Assembly (NCBI RefSeq): GCF_016862095.1
Contig: NZ_BOMH01000006.1
Span: 51,692 to 115,691 of the forward strand
Length of the DNA: 64,000 nucleotides
Direction: 5' to 3'
From: Actinoplanes cyaneus
Lineage (GTDB): Bacteria; Actinomycetota; Actinomycetes; Mycobacteriales; Micromonosporaceae
Shown here: positions 8,801 to 16,685 of the stretch, piece after piece
How the letters are laid out: every line of letters begins with the position of its first letter
Numbering within the stretch: position 1 is the first letter of the stretch
Notes under the pieces: model-generated
The model's database searches: none
What the model was told of the DNA's origin: nothing
The model's input: the letters and a program-made list of their open reading frames with translations, nothing else
Made by a program: the position numbers and the translations under genes

Positions 8801-8851
8801 GCTGGCTCCCATGGTCGTTATGAGGCACGGATAACGATCATGAGAGCCAGC
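8801..8851. repeat. Long palindrome, copy B
   Basis: 21-bp arms with two mismatches around a 9-nt centre. The left arm is GCTGGCTCCCATGG then TCGTTAT; the right arm begins ATAACGATCATGAG. It belongs to the family of copies A, C and D, and is the least perfect of the four close copies. Confidence 0.9.
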
Positions 8852-8902
8852 TGGAACCCGGCGGTGCGGGGCGGCCGGTGTGGGGGCGTGGCGGTGCGGA
8901 GG

Positions 8903-9003
8903 GCGTGGCGGTGCGGGCAGTGCGGGCGGTGCGGGGTGTAGCGGTGCAGGGCGGTGCGGGGGCGTGGCGGTGTGGGCAGTGCGGGCGGTGCCGGGTGTAG
9001 CGG
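8903..9003. repeat. 42-bp direct repeat pair
   Basis: Two 42-base copies at 8903-8944 and 8962-9003 (period 59) differ at two positions. The core is GCGTGGCGGTG followed by GGGCAGTGCGGGCGGTG. It sits in a G-rich, C-poor run on the plus strand. Confidence 0.8.
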
Positions 9004-9179
9004 GGCGGGGGCCGGGCGGGGCGGGGCTGCGCACGCGGAATCGGCTGCTGGGTGGTGGGCGGGGAGAAGCGCGTACGCGGGGATGCTTTGTCGGCTAATG
9101 TCAGCTCATCTGGTGATCGGGAAACTGCCGGGAGGGACCGTGGATCGATCGGCGCGTCCCGCGAAGCGCTGACCGTGGC

Positions 9180-10469
9180 GTGATTCCGGTGTGGTTCGCC
9201 CTGGTCGGTGTCCTCGTCCTGGCCGGTGCCGCCTTCGCGGTCCTCCGATGGCGGAACGCCGAGCCCAGCGCCGGTCTCCCGGTGGGCCGGCGACAGAACG
9301 CCGAGCCGGGCGCCGGCCTCCCGGTGGGCCGGCGACAGAACGCCGAGCCCGGCGCCGGTCTCCCGGTGGGCCGGCGGCGGAACGCCGATCCGGATGGCAG
9401 CGGCCCGGTGAACCTGGCCGACGCCCGGCGGGTGATCGCCGAGCTCACCGAGGCGCTGCGCGAGCGGGACGCCGAGCTCGACCGTCTCCATTCCGACCGG
9501 GACGTGCAGACGCAGGCCACCGCGCTGCAGCAGAAACAGCAGCAGCAGACGCTGCGCCGCCGGGCCAAGGAGGCGATCGACAGCACCGCCGCGGTGATCG
9601 GCGGCAAGCTGGAGGACGTCGTGACGCATGTCGGCGCGGCCCGGGACGCCGCGGCGGCGACCCACGAGCGGGTCACCGTCACCAACCACGCGGCCGAGGC
9701 GCTGGTGAAGCGGGCGCACATCGCCGGCGAGGCGGCCACCGCGCTGAACACCAGCCTGCATCAGGTCGCCGGGATCGCCAGCGTGATCTCCGGGATCGCG
9801 TCGCAGACCCGGCTCCTGGCCCTGAACGCGACGATCGAGGCGGTCCGGGCGGGCGCGGCCGGGAGCGGCTTCGCGGTGGTCGCCGACGAGGTGAAGGGCC
9901 TGGCGGACACCACGGCGGACTCGACCGAGCAGATCACGAGAACGATCGCGGCGCTGGAGTCGGACGTCGCGCAGATGGGTCAGACGCTCGCCGCGATCAT
10001 CCACGACGTCGGGGACATCGAGGACGCGATGCGCCAGCTCGGCGGGATCGCGGACCGTCAGCACGACATCGTGCAGCAGCTGCACCGCAGTGTGGACGCG
10101 ACGATGGCCCAGCTCGGCGACCTGTCCGACGTGGCCGAGCGCCTGGAACGCCGGCGCAGCGATCGGCTCGCCATCGAGGGCACGGTGACGGTGCGGGTGC
10201 CGTCCCGTCCGCAGCCGATCACGGCGCAGGTGGTCGACCTCAGCTCGGACGGCATGGGCTGCACGTTGCCGGCCGAGGTGCCGGTCGCGGTCGGGGATCT
10301 GATCCGCACCGAGTTCACGTTCGACGGGCTGAGCGGGACGGCGGACGCGAAGGTGATGCGCCGGACCACGCGGGACGGCCTCACCGAGCTCGGCCTGCAG
10401 TTCCAGAACCTGCCGGCGGTCACCCGGAACCAGATCGACACCTACCTGACCCGGCTGGGCACGGCTTAG
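9180..10469 (+). CDS. Membrane-anchored chemoreceptor-type signalling protein with C-terminal PilZ domain
   Basis: 429 aa from GTG. One N-terminal membrane helix (WFALVGVLVLAGAAFAVL), then three exact or near-exact 14-residue repeats (residues 25-66), then a coiled coil with KQQQQ. Residues about 130-310 are the methyl-accepting signalling module, with the conserved hairpin tip region [20 protein letters not shown]. Residues about 320-425 are a PilZ domain (RRRSDRLAIEG, then VVDLSSDGMGC), the cyclic-di-GMP receptor fold: the RxxxR and D-x-S-x-x-G motifs are both present. It has no periplasmic sensor domain, so c-di-GMP itself may be the input. No CheA or CheW gene is in the window. The stop overlaps the convergent TetR stop by four bases. 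Confidence 0.88.
   Translation: MIPVWFALVGVLVLAGAAFAVLRWRNAEPSAGLPVGRRQNAEPGAGLPVGRRQNAEPGAGLPVGRRRNADPDGSGPVNLADARRVIAELTEALRERDAELDRLHSDRDVQTQATALQQKQQQQTLRRRAKEAIDSTAAVIGGKLEDVVTHVGAARDAAAATHERVTVTNHAAEALVKRAHIAGEAATALNTSLHQVAGIASVISGIASQTRLLALNATIEAVRAGAAGSGFAVVADEVKGLADTTADSTEQITRTIAALESDVAQMGQTLAAIIHDVGDIEDAMRQLGGIADRQHDIVQQLHRSVDATMAQLGDLSDVAERLERRRSDRLAIEGTVTVRVPSRPQPITAQVVDLSSDGMGCTLPAEVPVAVGDLIRTEFTFDGLSGTADAKVMRRTTRDGLTELGLQFQNLPAVTRNQIDTYLTRLGTA
9252..9377 (+). repeat. Three 42-bp in-frame tandem repeats
   Basis: Units at 9252-9293, 9294-9335 and 9336-9377, followed by a partial fourth, encode the 14-residue unit QNAEPGAGLPVGRR. They lie between the membrane helix and the coiled coil of the PilZ protein. 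Near-identity at the DNA level implies recent expansion. Confidence 0.95.
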
Positions 10470-11098
10470 GGTCTGTCCGGCGGGTCACCCAAGTGCGCGG
10501 CGAGGTCCAGGTCACCGGTCAGATACCGCTGCACCGACGGCCCGACCGCCGCCACGATCACCTCGGACGGCACCGACGCCAGCGGCTCCACCTTGATCAC
10601 ATAGCGCGCCAGCGCGACGCCCACCATGTGGCTGGCCGCGAGCGTGACCCGCAGCGGCCCCTGCTCGTCGTCGTCGAGACCGAGTTTCGGCACGGCCCGC
10701 CGCAGGATCTGGGTGACCACGAACTCGCGGAACAGCCGGGCCGTCCACTCCGTGCCGACCGCGGAGCGCAGCATCGCCACCCCGGCCGCGCCGCCCGGCC
10801 CGTCCCAGATGCGCAGGAAGAGCCGGACGAAGCGGACGCCCACCTCGTCCCGGTCCCCTTCGCCGACCGCGTCGATGATCTCCGCCGGGTCCATCGGGGC
10901 CTGCATCGCGGCCAGGAACAGCTTGTCCTTGGTGCCGAAGTAGTGGTGCACCAGCGCCGGGTCGACCCCGGCGCCGGTGGCGATGGCACGGATCGAGGCC
11001 CCGTCGTAGCCCTTGCCGGCGAACGCCTCTCGCGCGGCGGCGAGGATCGCTTCCCGGGTCTCCGGGTTGCCGGGTCGCCGACCGGTCCGTCGTGCCAT
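10466..11098 (-). CDS. TetR-family regulator of the adjacent ABC exporter
   Basis: 210 aa. The N-terminal helix-turn-helix is clear (YDGASIRAIATGAGVDPALVHHYF), preceded by the basic segment ARRTGRRPGN. The C-terminal portion has the TetR_C pattern of drug-exporter repressors (FREFVVTQILRRAV). It lies downstream of the ABC permease on the same strand with an 84-base gap, and a TetR-like 30-bp palindrome lies just upstream of the ATPase start. It therefore probably represses the exporter. Its stop overlaps that of the PilZ protein gene. Confidence 0.88.
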   Translation of the reverse strand: MARRTGRRPGNPETREAILAAAREAFAGKGYDGASIRAIATGAGVDPALVHHYFGTKDKLFLAAMQAPMDPAEIIDAVGEGDRDEVGVRFVRLFLRIWDGPGGAAGVAMLRSAVGTEWTARLFREFVVTQILRRAVPKLGLDDDEQGPLRVTLAASHMVGVALARYVIKVEPLASVPSEVIVAAVGPSVQRYLTGDLDLAAHLGDPPDRP

Positions 11099-11182
11099 TC
11101 AAGAGCCCCTTCCCGCGTACGGCCGTGGCCCCTTGCGGCGGCACGGCACGAACGGAACGCTAGCCGCCGTACGGGAAAATCG

Positions 11183-11911
11183 TCATGGTGTGCGACGGCG
11201 GAGTGTCGCGGCGCCCACCGCGAGCGCCACGATGATCGCGCCGAGGACGACGCCCAGGTCACGCCACATCGTGCCGGTCGGGTCGGGATGCGAGCCGACC
11301 TCGGTGAGCGCCTGCACCGAGTAGGACATCGGCAGCACGTCGCTGACTCCTTGCAGCCAGCCGACCATGCGCTCGCGCGGCACGAAGAGCCCGCAGAGCA
11401 GCAGCTGCGGCGCGACGACGAGCGGCATGAACTGCACGGCCTGGAACTCGGTACGGGCGAACGCGCTGCACAGCAGCCCGAGGGCCACGCCGAGCACGGC
11501 GTTGGCGACCGCGATGAGCACGACCAGGCCGAGCCCACCGGCGGCGCTCATGCCGAGCGCCCAGTAGGCGAACCCGGCCGCGACCGCGGCTTGCACGGCT
11601 GCCGCGCCGCCGAACGCCAAGCCGTACCCGAAGAGCAGGTCGAGCTTGCCGACGGGCGTGGTGAAGAGGCGCTCGAGCGTGCCGTTGGCGCGTTCGCGCA
11701 GCATGGCGATCGAGGTGATCAGGAACATCACGATGAACGGGAAGATGCCGAGCATCGTCAGCGCGACCCGGTCGAAGACGCGCGGCTGACCGTCGTACAT
11801 GAAGTACATCAGGGTGATCAGGAGCGTCGGCACGACCACGATCAGCGCGATGGTCCGCGGGTCGTGGCGCAGCTGGGTGAGGATCCGCCTGATCGTGCTC
11901 AACAGGATCAT
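11183..11911 (-). CDS. ABC-2 type transporter permease
   Basis: 242 aa, started at the ATG that overlaps the ATPase stop (ATGA), which indicates translational coupling. It has six hydrophobic helices with the ABC-2 drug/antibiotic exporter pattern (TIALIVVVPTLLITLMYFM near the start, then LRERANGTLERLFTTPV). The P-R-E-R-M-x-G-W-L motif before the last periplasmic loop is also characteristic. It forms the membrane pore of the exporter with the ATPase encoded just upstream. The exported substrate is unknown. Confidence 0.9.
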   Translation of the reverse strand: MILLSTIRRILTQLRHDPRTIALIVVVPTLLITLMYFMYDGQPRVFDRVALTMLGIFPFIVMFLITSIAMLRERANGTLERLFTTPVGKLDLLFGYGLAFGGAAAVQAAVAAGFAYWALGMSAAGGLGLVVLIAVANAVLGVALGLLCSAFARTEFQAVQFMPLVVAPQLLLCGLFVPRERMVGWLQGVSDVLPMSYSVQALTEVGSHPDPTGTMWRDLGVVLGAIIVALAVGAATLRRRTP

Positions 11912-12630
11912 GCCGGCACCTTCTCGTGGGCGCGGATGAGATTGAGGAATGCCTGGTCGAGGTCGTCGCTGCCGGCGGCCTTCTTGACCGCGGCGGGGGT
12001 GTCGTCGGCGATCAGCACGCCCTCGCGGATCAGCAGCAGCCGGTCGCAGCGGTTCGCCTCGTCCATCACGTGGCTGGACACCAGCACGGTCGCGCCGTCC
12101 GCGGCCATCCGGCGGAAGTGCGCCCACAGCTCGTCACGCAGCAGCGGGTCCTGCCCGACGGTCGGCTCGTCGAGCACGAGGATCTCCGGCCGGCTGACGA
12201 TCGCGCAGGCCAGCGACGCGCGGCTGCGCTGCCCCCCGGAGAGGTCGGCGACGAGCTGGTGTGCGGCGCGGGTCAGGCCGACGGTCTCGATCGCCTCGTC
12301 GGCGGCGCTCGCGCCGAGGCGGTAGAGGGAGGCGAAGTAGCGCGCGTTCTCCCGGACGGTCAGGTCGGCGTAGATGCTGGGCGCCTGGGTCAGATAGCCG
12401 ATCTTGCTGCGCAGGGCGGGTGAGCCGGCCGGGCTGCCGAGCACGGTGACCGTGCCGGACGTGACGACCTGCACGCCGACGACGGTGCGCATGAGGGTGG
12501 TCTTGCCGCTGCCGCTCGGGCCGAGCAGCCCGGTGACGCTGCCACGCGGGACAGCGCAGGTGAAGCCGTCGAGCACGGCTCTCTTTCCGCGGCGGACGAC
12601 GAGGCCGGTGACCTCGATCGCGGTGTCCAT
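11908..12630 (-). CDS. ABC transporter ATP-binding protein
   Basis: 240 aa, started at ATG 12630 because GGGGAGGAACC lies upstream on the minus strand; a longer frame exists but would run into the operator. The Walker A (GPSGSGKTTLM), Q-loop (YLTQAPS), signature (LSGGQRSRA), Walker B (ILVLDEPTVGQDP) and switch His (VSSHVMDEA) are all intact. DrrA/CcmA-like subfamily. It powers the exporter whose permease overlaps its stop codon. Confidence 0.93.
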   Translation of the reverse strand: MDTAIEVTGLVVRRGKRAVLDGFTCAVPRGSVTGLLGPSGSGKTTLMRTVVGVQVVTSGTVTVLGSPAGSPALRSKIGYLTQAPSIYADLTVRENARYFASLYRLGASAADEAIETVGLTRAAHQLVADLSGGQRSRASLACAIVSRPEILVLDEPTVGQDPLLRDELWAHFRRMAADGATVLVSSHVMDEANRCDRLLLIREGVLIADDTPAAVKKAAGSDDLDQAFLNLIRAHEKVPA

Positions 12631-12646
12631 GGTTCCTCCCCGGAAC

Positions 12647-12676
12647 TCATCAAGTGTTGAAATCAACGCTAGATGA
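12647..12676. promoter_or_regulatory. 30-bp palindromic operator upstream of the ABC exporter
   Basis: Near-perfect dyad TCATC...GTTGA-AA-TCAAC...GATGA centred between the exporter start (12630) and the phosphoribosyltransferase stop (12699). Outer TCATC/GATGA and inner GTTGA/TCAAC arms are exact. Likely bound by the TetR protein encoded at 10466-11098. Confidence 0.7.
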
Positions 12677-12698
12677 ATTCCGGGGCGCGGTCGAGAGG

Positions 12699-13409
12699 CT
12701 ATTTCAACGCATGGTGAAATCGGTGCAGCACCTCGTCCACGTCATCGTCGGTGAGTTGCCCGAAGTCCTCGTACCAACGGCCCACCGCCCGGAAATCCGC
12801 CGGAGCGTGCAGGCAGATCACGCCGTCGGTCTCCGGCGCGAGCAGGTCACGGGCCTGCGGCGCGCAGACCGGGACGGCGAGCAGCACCCGCGCCGGGTCC
12901 CGCCCGCGGATCCAGCGCAGGGCGGCGTGCGCGGTCACCCCGGTGGCCAGGCCGTCGTCGACGAGGACGACGGCCCGGCCGGTGACCGGTGGAGCCGGAC
13001 GATCGCCCCGGTAACGGCGCACCCGCCGCCGCAGCTCCGCCCGCTCGTCCGCCAGCGTCGCCGCCATGCCCTCCTCGGTGACGCCCGCGTAGCTCAGGTT
13101 GTCCCGGTCGTAGACGGGCGGCCCGTCCTCGGCGATCGCGCCGACCCCGAACTCCGGATGACCGGGCGCACCCAGCTTCCGGGCGACCACGATGTCCAGC
13201 TCCGCGCCGAGCCGGGCGGCGACCGGCGCGGCGACCGGGAGGCCGCCGCGCGGCAGCGCCAGGACCAGGACCAGGTCAGTGTCGCCGGCCGCCCCGCCGA
13301 GACGGTCGGCCACCAGACGGTCCGCCACCAGACGGTCGGCCAGCAGACGGTCGGCCAGCAGACGGTCGGCCAGCAGACGCCCGGCCTCGGCCCGATCGCG
13401 GAAGATCAC
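12699..13409 (-). CDS. Phosphoribosyltransferase-domain protein with LADRL repeat expansion
   Basis: 236 aa. The PRPP-binding loop is AVVLVDDGLATGVTA near residue 150, the standard D-D-G-x-x-T-G signature. LALPRGGLPVAAPVAARLGA near residue 52 is the typical N-terminal motif of the stand-alone actinobacterial members often found next to dienelactone-hydrolase-like genes in stress regulons. Residues about 12-36 are five consecutive copies of a pentapeptide (LLADR/LVADR), where relatives have one or two. It begins 6 bases after the hydrolase stop, so the two form an operon. The nucleobase substrate is unknown. Confidence 0.88.
   Translation of the reverse strand: MIFRDRAEAGRLLADRLLADRLLADRLVADRLVADRLGGAAGDTDLVLVLALPRGGLPVAAPVAARLGAELDIVVARKLGAPGHPEFGVGAIAEDGPPVYDRDNLSYAGVTEEGMAATLADERAELRRRVRRYRGDRPAPPVTGRAVVLVDDGLATGVTAHAALRWIRGRDPARVLLAVPVCAPQARDLLAPETDGVICLHAPADFRAVGRWYEDFGQLTDDDVDEVLHRFHHALK
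12701..12720. promoter_or_regulatory. Second inverted repeat near the ABC promoter
   Basis: ATTTCA-N8-TGAAAT, perfect 6-bp arms, overlapping the last codons of the phosphoribosyltransferase gene. It shares the half-site ATTTCAACRC with the 30-bp dyad to its left, so it could be a second binding site of the same regulator. Confidence 0.45.
13301..13375 (-). repeat. Five 15-bp in-frame tandem repeats
   Basis: Consecutive 15-base units GACGGTCGGCCAGCA (three exact, two variants with CACCA) start at 13301, 13316, 13331, 13346 and 13361, with a degenerate sixth. They encode the pentapeptide array of the phosphoribosyltransferase N-terminus. Confidence 0.97.
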
Positions 13410-13415
13410 CCCGGC

Positions 13416-14117
13416 TCATCCCCAGCGCCGGGCGGTGGCGAGATGATCCAGGGCCGGGTGCCGCTTGAACGGGACCGGCGTGAGGAACGCCTCGAACCAC
13501 TCCCCCGCCTGCTCGGCCACCGATTCCAGGGCGCCCGGCTCCTCGAACAGGTGCGTGGCGTCCGGGATGATCCGCAGCTCGGCGTGCACCCGCATGGTGT
13601 TGCGGGCCTCCTCGTTGAGCTCGAGCACCGCGTCGTCGCGCCCGCCGACGATCAGCAGCGTGGGGACGCGCACGTCGATCAGCGCCGGGCCGGCCAGATC
13701 GGGGCGGCCACCCCGGGACACCACCGTCCGTACGCCATCAGGCCGTGCCGCCGCCGCGACGAGCGCCGCCGCGCCACCGGTGCTCGCGCCGAACAACCCC
13801 AGCGGCAGTCCCGCCGTCGCCGGCTGCACGCGCAGCCAGTCCACGATCGCGACGAGCCGGTCGGCCAGCAACCCGATGTCGAACCGGTGCTCGCGGGTGT
13901 CCTCGCCCGGCGCGAGCAGGTCGGTCAGCATCGTGGCGAACCCGCGCCGGTTCAGCTCGCGGGCCACGGCCTGGTTCCGCGGACTGTGCCGGGAACTGCC
14001 GCTGCCGTGCGCGAACAGGACCACGCCCGTGGCGTGCCCGGCGAGAGTGAGATCGCCCTCCAGGCACACCTCGCCCAGGTCGATGCGTTCCGTTGTCGTC
14101 CAGGTGGTCACGTGCAT
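13416..14117 (-). CDS. Alpha/beta hydrolase, dienelactone-hydrolase-like
   Basis: 233 aa, started at MHVTTWTTTER because AGAAAGGG precedes it; a longer frame exists upstream. The oxyanion/His-Gly region is LFAHGSGSSRHSPRN, the nucleophile elbow is GLFGASTGGAAAL (Ser), the acid is likely D in VGGRDDAVLELN, and the base is H in IPDATHLFEEPG. These fit the DLH-like hydrolases paired with phosphoribosyltransferases in actinobacteria. Cytoplasmic. It is the first gene of a two-gene unit with the phosphoribosyltransferase. The substrate is unknown. Confidence 0.88.
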   Translation of the reverse strand: MHVTTWTTTERIDLGEVCLEGDLTLAGHATGVVLFAHGSGSSRHSPRNQAVARELNRRGFATMLTDLLAPGEDTREHRFDIGLLADRLVAIVDWLRVQPATAGLPLGLFGASTGGAAALVAAAARPDGVRTVVSRGGRPDLAGPALIDVRVPTLLIVGGRDDAVLELNEEARNTMRVHAELRIIPDATHLFEEPGALESVAEQAGEWFEAFLTPVPFKRHPALDHLATARRWG

Positions 14118-14260
14118 CCCTTTCTGCTTGCCGAAGTGGGGCGTGCAGTCCGGGGAGACGCGTTCCACGGTACGCGTCCTGAGTTGCCCGGCGAGCGGTC
14201 CTCAGTTGCATTCACCGGTGGCCGATCGGGAGTACGAAGAGTGCAGGAGGTTCACGCCCG

Positions 14261-14653
14261 ATGTCCGTTTCCCGGTTGAATCGCGCCCAGCAGGCGTACT
14301 CGGTGACACCGGCCCGGCCGTCCGCACGGGAGCGTCACCAGCACGCCCGGGACGACGCCGCCTCGCTCACCGAGCGGGACCGCGAGCTGATCTACCAGGC
14401 CACCGGCCAGCAGATCGGGGAGGGACAGCCGAACGCCGGGTGGATCAACTCACTCGCGGCGGCGATCGCGGCGGACCGGGCCGCCGGGCGGCTCGCACCC
14501 GGGCAGGAGGTGACCCCGGCGTACCTCAGAGATCTCTCCCGGCGCTGGGAGCAGGCCGCGCCGGGGCGCAACCCGGTGGCCGGCTACCTCGAACCGGCCC
14601 TGCGCTACCTCTCCCAGCGCGGCGACGGCAACCGCCTCGACGTGACGGCCTGA
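14261..14653 (+). CDS. Conserved-looking hypothetical protein
   Basis: 130 aa, ATG start with AGGAGG about 10 bases upstream. Soluble, charged and mostly helical. An N-terminal basic segment (RLNRAQQAYSVTPARPSARERHQHARDD) is followed by a compact region (ERDRELIYQATGQQI, WINSLAAAIAADRAAGRLAPGQEVTPAYLRDL). The latter resembles short actinobacterial proteins of unknown function. It has no signal peptide, membrane helix or cysteine. Its promoter region is shared with the divergent hydrolase operon (144 bases). Confidence 0.65.
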   Translation: MSVSRLNRAQQAYSVTPARPSARERHQHARDDAASLTERDRELIYQATGQQIGEGQPNAGWINSLAAAIAADRAAGRLAPGQEVTPAYLRDLSRRWEQAAPGRNPVAGYLEPALRYLSQRGDGNRLDVTA

Positions 14654-14673
14654 CGGTACGCCTCAAAACCCGC

Positions 14674-15378
14674 CTAGCCGCGCTGGGTGCGTTCGACCAG
14701 CGCCGCGGCGACGTCGCGCACCTTGCGGTTGGTGTCCTGGGAGACCTTGGTGAGGATCGCGAACGCCTCGTCCGCGCTGCACCGCCGCTCGCCCATGATG
14801 ATGCCCTTGGCCTGCTCGATCACCGCTCGGCTCTCCATCGCGGCCTGCATGTGCCCGGCCAGGGTGGCGGTGGTGTCGTAGAGGTGCGCGTTGGCGGCCG
14901 CGACCGCGGCGTACCGCCCGAACGTCTGCGCCAGCGCGATCACCTCCTCGTCGAAGGCGCGCGGCTCCTCGCCGTAGATGTTGAGCGCCCCGCTCACGTT
15001 CTCCACGATCGGCAGGCCGACCGACAGCATGCTGCCCACCCCGGACTTCGCGGCCCGGGCCGGCCAGTCGCCCCAGCGGTCGTCCTGCGCGGTGTCCGCG
15101 ACGTACACCGTGGTCTTCGCGGCCGCCGCCTCCAGGCACGGGCCGCTGCCCTGCTCGTACTGCCAGGCGTCGAGCCGCAGCGCGGTCTCGCCGGTGTGCG
15201 CCGGCGTGTGGGCGGTGCCGCCCCGGATCAGGGTGACGGAGACCTGCGCGGCACCCGGAAGGGTCCGGCACGCCAGGTCGGCGACCCGGTCCAGGACACC
15301 GTTGAGATCGGTCTCGCCGAGCTTGATACGGCCGAACTCCGCGAACGCGGCGGTAGAGTCGGCCCAGTCGTGCGCCAT
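14674..15378 (-). CDS. GAF and ANTAR domain regulator
   Basis: 234 aa from ATG; TTG one codon upstream is possible. A GAF-like sensor domain occupies about residues 25-165 (SGPCLEAAAAKTTVYVADTAQDDRW). A C-terminal ANTAR domain (about 175-232) contains SRAVIEQAKGIIMGERRCSADEAFAIL, the conserved Ala-Lys-Gly-x-Ile-Met core of RNA-binding antiterminators. Such proteins bind tandem hairpins in nascent mRNA and stop premature termination. A close paralogue lies at 15979-16685. The ligand of the GAF domain and the RNA targets are unknown. Confidence 0.92.
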   Translation of the reverse strand: MAHDWADSTAAFAEFGRIKLGETDLNGVLDRVADLACRTLPGAAQVSVTLIRGGTAHTPAHTGETALRLDAWQYEQGSGPCLEAAAAKTTVYVADTAQDDRWGDWPARAAKSGVGSMLSVGLPIVENVSGALNIYGEEPRAFDEEVIALAQTFGRYAAVAAANAHLYDTTATLAGHMQAAMESRAVIEQAKGIIMGERRCSADEAFAILTKVSQDTNRKVRDVAAALVERTQRG

Positions 15379-15556
15379 CAACGTCAGTAGATTCCCCGCA
15401 GCGGAGCGCGAGCCCCCGGGGGGGCGACTCGCACGTGTTTAGCCGGTGGTGCTGCCCGGAGAGCCGCCGGACGACTCTCGGACCCGCGCCGCTGCTTGAC
15501 GCTGGCAGGCCGCTGTCATTCCGACACCGGCCGCAGGAGGACGATAGTACCCAAAC

Positions 15557-15880
15557 TCAGCCGGAGATCCGCAGCGTGGGGCCGAGTCCCGCGCCCAGCA
15601 GAAGGTCGCGGGCCGGGCCGTGCACCCCGGCGAGCTCCAGCCGGTGGCCCCGCGCGTTACCCCGTTCGACGGTGCGCGCGATCGCCTCCGCGCCGGCCGC
15701 GCCGAACGACGTCACCCCGCTCAGATCGCAGGTGACCAGCGGGTACGCCAGGATCGCGTGCTCCAGCGAGGTCATCAGCACGCTCATCGTGCCGGCGTCC
15801 ACCCGGCCGCGCACGCAGACGATCGCGGAGTCGGGTGTGAGCTGCCGGAAGTAGACGGTCAGCGGCGGATCGGCAGGCAC
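15557..15880 (-). CDS. STAS-domain anti-sigma factor antagonist
   Basis: 107 aa from GTG 15880, chosen because GGGGA precedes it; a longer frame to 15985 lacks family features. It has the STAS fold pattern: DSAIVCVRGRVDAGTM, then LVTCDLSGVTSFGAAGAEAIART. The serine of DLSGVTSFGA is at the usual phosphorylation site of SpoIIAA-like proteins. It probably acts in partner switching with an anti-sigma kinase that is not in this window. It lies between the two GAF-ANTAR genes. Confidence 0.85.
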   Translation of the reverse strand: MPADPPLTVYFRQLTPDSAIVCVRGRVDAGTMSVLMTSLEHAILAYPLVTCDLSGVTSFGAAGAEAIARTVERGNARGHRLELAGVHGPARDLLLGAGLGPTLRISG

Positions 15881-15978
15881 GGAACATCCCCAACCGTCGG
15901 CGGGCGAGGTTCGGGCACATGGCTTGACCCGCCGCCACCCTAACGCGTCGGCCTGCGGATTCCGGGTATCCGACCCCC

Positions 15979-16685
15979 ATGACACCCGGGCAGGCAGATC
16001 CCGCCGCCGCTGCTCTTCGCGAGCTCGGCCGGATCAATCTCGGGCAGATCGACCTCGAGGGGTCCTCGCCATCGTGGCCGGCCTCGCCCGCCGCACCGTG
16101 CCCGGCGCCTGCGAGGTCTCCGTCACGCTGATCCACGAGCATCGCGCGCGCACCGCCGCCAGCACCGGCGCCGCCGCCGATCACATCGACGAATGGCAGT
16201 ACGAGCGTGACTCCGGCCCCTGCCTGGAAGCCTGCCGCCGGCGGACCACCCTGCTCGTCGACGACGTCGGGGCGGAACGCCGCTGGCCCGGCTGGGAGAC
16301 GGCCGCGGGAGCCGTCGGCGTCGGCAGCGCCCTCAGCGGCGGCCTTCCGATCCGCGACAGCGTCGACGGCGCCCTCAACATCTACGCCACCTCGATCCAC
16401 AACTTCGACGACGACGCTGTCCGGCTCGCCGAGACGTTCGCCGGTTACGCCGCTGTCGCTCTCGCGAACGCGCACCTCTACGACACCACTGTCGCGCTCG
16501 CCGACCACATGGAGACCACGATGGCGAGCCGCGCCGTGATCGAGCAGGCCAAGGGCATCATCATGGGGCAGCGGCACTGCTCGGCGGACGAGGCGTTCAC
16601 GATCCTGTCCCGCGCCTCCCAGGAGTCGAACCGCAGGGTGCGCGACGTCGCCGCCGACCTCGTCGACCGGACCCTGCGCGGCTGA
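15979..16685 (+). pseudogene. GAF-ANTAR regulator with a one-base frameshift
   Basis: Starting from ATG 15979 the frame encodes LRELGRINLGQIDLEG, which aligns with FAEFGRIKLGETDLNG of the paralogue at 14674-15378, then stops within about 50 codons. The rest of the paralogue (VLAIVAGLARRTVPG, GAF domain, and the ANTAR core SRAVIEQAKGIIMGQRHC) continues in another frame to 16685. The break is at the G-run 16059-16062: one extra G would restore a continuous gene of about 236 codons. Either the gene is inactivated, translation restarts internally, or this is a sequencing error in a homopolymer. A longer frame beginning at 15924 has an unrelated N-terminus. Confidence 0.85.

Larger units (their letters stand above)
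8679..9179. other. Intergenic repeat region with palindrome
   Basis: 501 bases between divergent genes. It contains palindrome copy B (8801-8851) and a strongly strand-biased G-rich stretch (about 8870-9025) with direct repeats. No gene could be supported. The promoters for the 64-aa protein and the PilZ protein must lie here but no clear -35/-10 pair was found. Confidence 0.7.

Noticed and set aside
13301..13375. Possible non-coding tandem repeat or CRISPR-like array
   Set aside because: The period is 15 and in frame within a conserved enzyme gene; it encodes a pentapeptide array.
15924..15978. Alternative start of the second GAF-ANTAR gene at 15924
   Set aside because: The N-terminus from 15924 (RRHPNASACGFRV) has no similarity to the paralogue, whereas the frame from 15979 does; the difference is better explained by a frameshift.
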